From Treponema sp. (GTDB lineage: Bacteria > Spirochaetota > Spirochaetia > Treponematales > Breznakiellaceae): a stretch of DNA of 10,830 nt. This document shows positions 7,622 to 10,830 of the stretch, one piece after another; within the stretch, counting starts at the first letter, position 1, and every line of letters starts with the position of its first letter. Made by a program: the position numbers and the translations under genes. The DNA lies in contig JAISAK010000067.1 of NCBI GenBank assembly GCA_031266695.1, positions 1 through 10,830 on the forward strand, given 5' to 3'. The notes below the pieces were generated by a model. That model saw nothing but the letters and a program-made list of their open reading frames with translations, made no database searches and was not told the origin of the DNA.

Positions 7622-7648
7622 TTGTTCAAAAATATGTATTATATACCC

Positions 7649-9454
7649 ATGACAGCCGACGAATTACGCAAAAAATATATTGAATTCTTTGTTTCCCGGG
7701 GACATGCCCAAATCCAGGGCAAGTCCCTGCTTCCCGATAACGATCCTACGGTGCTTTTTACCACCGCCGGCATGCACCCCCTTGTTCCCTACCTTTTGGG
7801 CGAGGAACACCCCGCGGGAAAGCGCCTGGTGAATTACCAGAAGTGCATCCGCACCGGCGATATCGACAGCGTGGGCGATGCGAGCCACCTTACTTTTTTT
7901 GAAATGCTGGGCAACTGGTCCCTGGGCGATTACTTCAAGGAAGGGGCTATTGAGATGAGTTTTGAATTCCTCACATCGAAGGAGTGGCTGGGCATTCCCC
8001 TTGAAAAACTGGGGGTTACGATTTTTGCCGGCGAAGACGAAGTGCCCCGGGACGATGAATCCGCCGTGGTCTGGAAGAAGCTGGGCATTTCGGAAAACCG
8101 TATCGCCTATCTGCCCAGAGAAGACAACTGGTGGGGCCCCGCGGGAACCACCGGCCCCTGCGGGCCCGATTCGGAAATGTTCTATTATGTAGGCGACAAG
8201 CCCTGCGGCCCCGAATGTAAACCCGGCTGTTCCTGCGGCAAATGGCTTGAAATATGGAACGACGTATTCATGCAGTATAACAAAAACGCCGCGGGCCTTT
8301 ACGAACCCCTTGCGCGCAAGTGCGTGGATACCGGCATGGGCATAGAGAGAACCATCGCCATCCTCAACGGAAAAACTTCGGTGTACGACACGGAAATTTT
8401 CGCGCCCCTCCTCAGGACGATTGAAAACGCCGCGGGGGACTATGTTTTTGGCTCCGACGCGGAAAAAGACAAGTCCCTGCGTATCATTTCGGACCATATT
8501 CGATCGGCCGCGTTCATCCTTGGGGATCCGAAAGCGGTAAGCCCTTCCAACGTAGGCGCGGGCTACGTGCTCCGCAGGCTTATCCGGCGGGCGGTGCGCC
8601 ACGGCCGCAAGCTGGGTATGCCCATCCCCATGCTTTCCCCCCTCGCCGCCGTCATTGTGGATCAGCTCAAGGGCCCCTACCCGGAGCTTGAGGAAAACAG
8701 AAAATTCATTCTTGATGAACTCAACAGGGAAGAAGAAAAATTCATGGAGACCCTCCAGAAAGGCGAACACGAATTTGAAAAACTCCTCCCCAACCTTCTC
8801 AAAAACCCGCAGCGGGTCATGTCCGGCCGCCTCGCCTTCAAGCTCTACGACACCTACGGCTTCCCCATAGAGCTTACCGAGGAACTTGCCGCGGAACAGG
8901 GCATTAAGGTGAACAGGGAAGAATTCGACGAGGCCTTCAAAAAGCACCAGGAGCTTTCCCGGGCCGGCGGGGAACAGGTTTTCAAAGGCGGCCTTCAGGA
9001 TCACAGCGAAATCGCCACCATGTACCACACCGCCACCCATCTGCTCCACAAGGCCCTGCGTATGGTGCTGGGGGATCACGCCGCGCAGAAGGGTTCCAAT
9101 ATCACCGCGGAACGTATGCGCTTTGACTTTTCCCACGGCGCGCCCATGACGGCGGAGGAAATAAAAAAGGTTGGGGAAATTGTCAACGAACAGATAAAGC
9201 GGGACCTTCCGGTAACAATGGAAGTAATGAGCCGGGACGAGGCAACGGCCGCCGGCGCCATCGCCCTCTTCGGGGAAAAATACGAATCCCAGGTAAGGGT
9301 CTATACCATCGGGAATGCCGCCACCGGGGTTTTCTCCAAAGAAGTCTGCGGGGGCCCCCATGTGGAGCGTACCGGGCTCCTGGGGCATTTTAAAATTCAA
9401 AAGGAACAGTCCTCCTCGGCCGGAGTCCGCCGGATAAGGGCCGTTCTGGAGTAA
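7649..9454 (+). CDS. alaS: Alanyl-tRNA synthetase, short form lacking the C-terminal domain
   Basis: This cytosolic class II enzyme charges tRNA-Ala and hydrolyses mischarged Ser/Gly-tRNA. I take the ATG at 7649 (601 residues) because the family begins M-T/K-x-x-ELR; in-frame TTG at 7622 and ATG at 7634 would add 9 or 5 residues, and none of the three has a Shine-Dalgarno. Seen: catalytic core with TTAGMHPLVPYL, NYQKCIRTGDID, FFEMLGNWSLGDYFK and GMGIERT; editing domain with zinc ligands HTATH (H460, H464) and CGGPH (C567, H571) and the GSNI...RFDFSH segment. The protein stops right after AGVRRIRAVLE, so the C-terminal C-Ala/DHHA1 domain of the 876-residue E. coli enzyme is absent. This is not a frameshift: a TAA follows and no C-Ala sequence appears downstream. 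A cysteine cluster (C186, C190, C194, C196) before the WLEIWND segment probably binds an extra zinc. A TATTAT lies 6 nt before the ATG. Confidence 0.97.
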   Translation: MTADELRKKYIEFFVSRGHAQIQGKSLLPDNDPTVLFTTAGMHPLVPYLLGEEHPAGKRLVNYQKCIRTGDIDSVGDASHLTFFEMLGNWSLGDYFKEGAIEMSFEFLTSKEWLGIPLEKLGVTIFAGEDEVPRDDESAVVWKKLGISENRIAYLPREDNWWGPAGTTGPCGPDSEMFYYVGDKPCGPECKPGCSCGKWLEIWNDVFMQYNKNAAGLYEPLARKCVDTGMGIERTIAILNGKTSVYDTEIFAPLLRTIENAAGDYVFGSDAEKDKSLRIISDHIRSAAFILGDPKAVSPSNVGAGYVLRRLIRRAVRHGRKLGMPIPMLSPLAAVIVDQLKGPYPELEENRKFILDELNREEEKFMETLQKGEHEFEKLLPNLLKNPQRVMSGRLAFKLYDTYGFPIELTEELAAEQGIKVNREEFDEAFKKHQELSRAGGEQVFKGGLQDHSEIATMYHTATHLLHKALRMVLGDHAAQKGSNITAERMRFDFSHGAPMTAEEIKKVGEIVNEQIKRDLPVTMEVMSRDEATAAGAIALFGEKYESQVRVYTIGNAATGVFSKEVCGGPHVERTGLLGHFKIQKEQSSSAGVRRIRAVLE

Positions 9455-9660
9455 AGCGGCGATGATTGTATGCGAAGGGTACATACCAAGAACCCGTTCA
9501 CCGGTTCGCGGGGGAGACTCTGGGGCGATAAAAAGGGTGTGTACCCTGAGACAAATACCTTACCAAAACAACCAACCCCGTTCGCTCTGCCTCCCCTCGA
9601 ACCAGAGGTTCGCCGTAAGCAGGCTCTTGGGTTGGTTGATTTCCGTTGCCTTTCCGCTTA
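9452..9660. ncRNA. Candidate structured RNA region between alaS and the parvulin-like gene
   Basis: This non-coding stretch is dense in nested complementarity: GTATG/CATAC (9468-9472, 9482-9486), GAACC/GGTTC (9490-9494, 9503-9507), AGGGT/ACCCT with a GTGT loop (9534-9547), and a perfect 10-bp pair CAACCAACCC/GGGTTGGTTG (9569-9578, 9629-9638). The last encloses CGAACC-AGA-GGTTCG (9598-9612). TAAaGCGG at the alaS stop can also pair with CCGCTTA (9654-9660), closing the whole domain. The motif GTTCGC occurs three times. I do not recognise tmRNA, RNase P, SRP RNA or a riboswitch class. There is no T run after the stems on the plus strand. It could be an alaS 3' UTR, an independent small RNA on either strand, or DNA-level repeats. 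Strand and function are unknown. Confidence 0.35.
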
Positions 9661-9677
9661 CTATTTGTTTATTATTG

Positions 9678-9686
9678 TGTTAAAAT
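9678..9686 (+). promoter_or_regulatory. Extended -10 promoter of the parvulin-like gene
   Basis: TGT immediately before TAAAAT (9681-9686, 5 of 6) gives the extended -10 form TGn-TATAAT. The -35 region is poor (TTACTA at 17 bp spacing). Transcription from about 9693 would give a leader of roughly 49 nt that can form the hairpin CCAAAATT-TC-AATTTTTGG (9701-9719) just before the ribosome binding site. Confidence 0.45.
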
Positions 9687-9731
9687 GGAGTAAGGGTTTT
9701 CCAAAATTTCAATTTTTGGGACAAGCCCGGT

Positions 9732-9738
9732 AAGGAAG
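9732..9738 (+). promoter_or_regulatory. Ribosome binding site of the parvulin-like gene
   Basis: AAGGAAG ends 3 nt before the ATG at 9742 (5 nt after its AAGGA core). It selects that start, which also gives a well-formed signal peptide. Confidence 0.65.
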
Positions 9739-9741
9739 TTT

Positions 9742-10776
9742 ATGAAAAGATTGTTGTTCATAGCTGTTTTTTGTACCTTTTTTACAGCCGCCGGTTTTTC
9801 ACAGACAGATTTACAGCCCGCGGCCATTGTAAATTTGACTAAAAGTGAACCGATAACGGTCAAGCAGTTCCGTACCGAAGTTGAACGGATGGAAACAACC
9901 GCCCGCCGGGCCCTTACCGAGCCCGAGCGGCGGCAGGTGCTGGATGTGATGATCAACGAGCGGCTGGCGGTTCAGGCCGCGGAACGGGACAAAATCACCG
10001 TTGCCGATAATGAGATAAACCAGCAAATTCAGCAGCTGCGCGCGGGCATGGCCCAGGCCATAGGCCGGCAGCCTACGGACGCCGAATATGCCCAGGCCGT
10101 AAGAAACGAAACCGGCCTTGAAGTGGCGGCCTTTCGGGAACAGCTTCGCAGGCAGCTTATCGTCCAGAAGTACCTTACATCAAAAAAGCAGGGGCTTTTT
10201 GAAAGCCTCAAGGTGCCGGCCGAGGCGGAAATCCAAAACGCCTATTCCCTGACCAAATCCCAGTTTGTCCGCCCCGAAACAGTCCGTTTTTCTATGGTTA
10301 TGATTCCCTATGGTTCAGACAAAACCAAGGCAAAGGAACTGGCGGATCGGCTTAACGGCGAAATAGGCCTGAACCCTTCAAGGTTTGACGAGGTAGCCCT
10401 TCGGGGGCAGGCCCCCAATTCGGGCTATCAGGCCGGCGACGGCGGTTTTCTTCCAAGAAACCCGGAAGCCATGCAGGTTGTGGGCGCTGATTTTATCAAT
10501 GCCGCCTTCAATTTGAAACAGGGAGAAGTTTCAAAGATGATTGAAGGCGCCAGGGGATACCAGATCATCAAAATAACCGAAACCTATACGCAGAAGGCCC
10601 TTGAACTGGATGATATCTTTCAACTGGGAAGCCGCATAACCGTCCGGGACTATATCGGAAACTCAATGCTTCAGGAACGGCAGCAGGCCATTCTTGCCCA
10701 GGCCACGCAGGAATTGGTTACGGAACTGCGGGCCGGGAGAACTTTCCAGGTTTTTGAAAGAAACCTGACCTGGTAA
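9742..10776 (+). CDS. Exported SurA/PpiC-like folding protein
   Basis: The protein has 344 residues. Residues 1-20 form a Sec signal peptide (KR, then a hydrophobic stretch ending AAGFS before Q21), with no lipobox cysteine in place. Residues about 35-170 are the helical SurA-type N-terminal chaperone region: a PITVKQF segment, then VLDVMINERLAVQAAERDKITVADNEIN, a pattern shared by SurA, PrsA and PpiD. Residues about 180-280 form a parvulin (PpiC rotamase) domain: RFDEVAL, GDGGFLPR, AFNLKQGEVSKMI, GYQIIKITE. The usual His of the SHILV strand is not seen; the equivalent stretch reads RFSMVMIPYG. The second core position has Q273 where His is common, so isomerase activity is doubtful and a holdase role is likely. 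It probably helps outer-membrane or periplasmic proteins fold. In T. pallidum I recall a comparable protein (Tpn39b, basic membrane protein) between alaS and nusB. nusB starts 3 bp after the stop. Confidence 0.85.
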   Translation: MKRLLFIAVFCTFFTAAGFSQTDLQPAAIVNLTKSEPITVKQFRTEVERMETTARRALTEPERRQVLDVMINERLAVQAAERDKITVADNEINQQIQQLRAGMAQAIGRQPTDAEYAQAVRNETGLEVAAFREQLRRQLIVQKYLTSKKQGLFESLKVPAEAEIQNAYSLTKSQFVRPETVRFSMVMIPYGSDKTKAKELADRLNGEIGLNPSRFDEVALRGQAPNSGYQAGDGGFLPRNPEAMQVVGADFINAAFNLKQGEVSKMIEGARGYQIIKITETYTQKALELDDIFQLGSRITVRDYIGNSMLQERQQAILAQATQELVTELRAGRTFQVFERNLTW

Positions 10777-10779
10777 TCC

Positions 10780-10830
10780 ATGGCGTCCCGCAGAAAAGGC
10801 CGAATTCTGGCGTTTCAGGCCCTGTACTGC
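10780..10830 (+). CDS. nusB: Transcription antitermination factor NusB, N-terminal fragment
   Basis: Only 17 codons are inside the window, from ATG at 10780 to the right edge: an R-R-K-x-R segment followed by LAFQALY. This is the conserved start of NusB, which binds boxA RNA with NusE (S10) during rRNA transcription. The ATG is 3 bp past the TAA of the parvulin-like gene, so the two are very probably one operon and translationally coupled; no separate strong Shine-Dalgarno is visible. The call rests on this short motif and on the neighbours. Confidence 0.8.
   Translation, partial: MASRRKGRILAFQALYC

Noticed and set aside
7664..9484. 606-codon minus-strand frame opposite alaS
   Set aside because: It mirrors almost the whole alaS gene, as expected where codon third positions are G/C-rich; the plus-strand product is an unmistakable AlaRS.
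9535..9560. TPP riboswitch-like string (GGGTG ... CTGAGA)
   Set aside because: The second conserved half of the TPP aptamer (ACCTGA ... GGATAATGCC type) is absent and the next gene has no link to thiamine.
9452..9660. tmRNA, 6S RNA, RNase P or SRP RNA
   Set aside because: None of their conserved cores (tRNA-like ends, GGTTCGAATCC loop, P4 motifs, GGAAGGAAGCAG-type SRP loop) is present; 6S RNA cannot be judged by eye, so only a generic structured-RNA candidate is reported.
9470..9733. 87-codon frame between alaS and the parvulin-like gene
   Set aside because: No Shine-Dalgarno, no recognisable domain, and it runs through the nested inverted repeats and the promoter of the next gene.
1..10830. 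CRISPR array, insertion sequence, tRNA or rRNA genes, toxin-antitoxin or defence modules
   Set aside because: No regularly spaced repeats, transposase, tRNA cloverleaf or rRNA segment was seen, and every sizeable credible frame belongs to a housekeeping or envelope family.

Overview
The window looks like a housekeeping stretch of a GC-rich spirochaete chromosome, most likely a Treponema-like organism. The reasons are a short alanyl-tRNA synthetase without the C-terminal domain, as I recall for treponemes and borreliae, and the order alaS, exported parvulin-like protein, nusB, which resembles what I remember of Treponema pallidum. The organism is an inference from protein sequence and gene order; no rRNA or marker gene settles it.

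Layout. From the left, a NagD-type HAD phosphatase (minus strand) diverges from the disaggregase gene clpB (plus strand). clpB converges on a phosphofructokinase gene (minus strand) with only 5 bp between the stop codons. A non-coding stretch of 367 bp follows (4825-5191). It holds the phosphofructokinase promoter, a 14-bp stem inverted repeat ending in a T run, and a large imperfect palindrome of about 215 bp. Then come, all on the plus strand, an exported protein of 809 residues (Asp-box propeller-like half plus a DUF4015 putative glycoside hydrolase half), alaS, a 287-bp gap with nested inverted repeats, an exported PpiC/SurA-like protein, and the first 17 codons of nusB, which runs off the right edge.

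How the genes relate. There is no single pathway. ClpB (cytosolic protein rescue) and the SurA-like protein (periplasmic folding) are proteostasis genes. AlaRS and NusB serve translation and rRNA transcription. Phosphofructokinase is glycolytic, and the HAD enzyme is probably a housekeeping phosphatase. I find no defence, mobile or biosynthetic gene cluster.

The less ordinary signals are non-coding. Four of the genes lack a Shine-Dalgarno sequence and have a -10-like hexamer 6 to 9 nt before the ATG, suggesting leaderless or nearly leaderless mRNAs. The phosphofructokinase terminator lies inside the 3' end of the clpB coding sequence, while clpB has no visible terminator of its own. There is an ERIC-like palindrome in the 4.9-5.15 kb gap and a candidate structured RNA after alaS.
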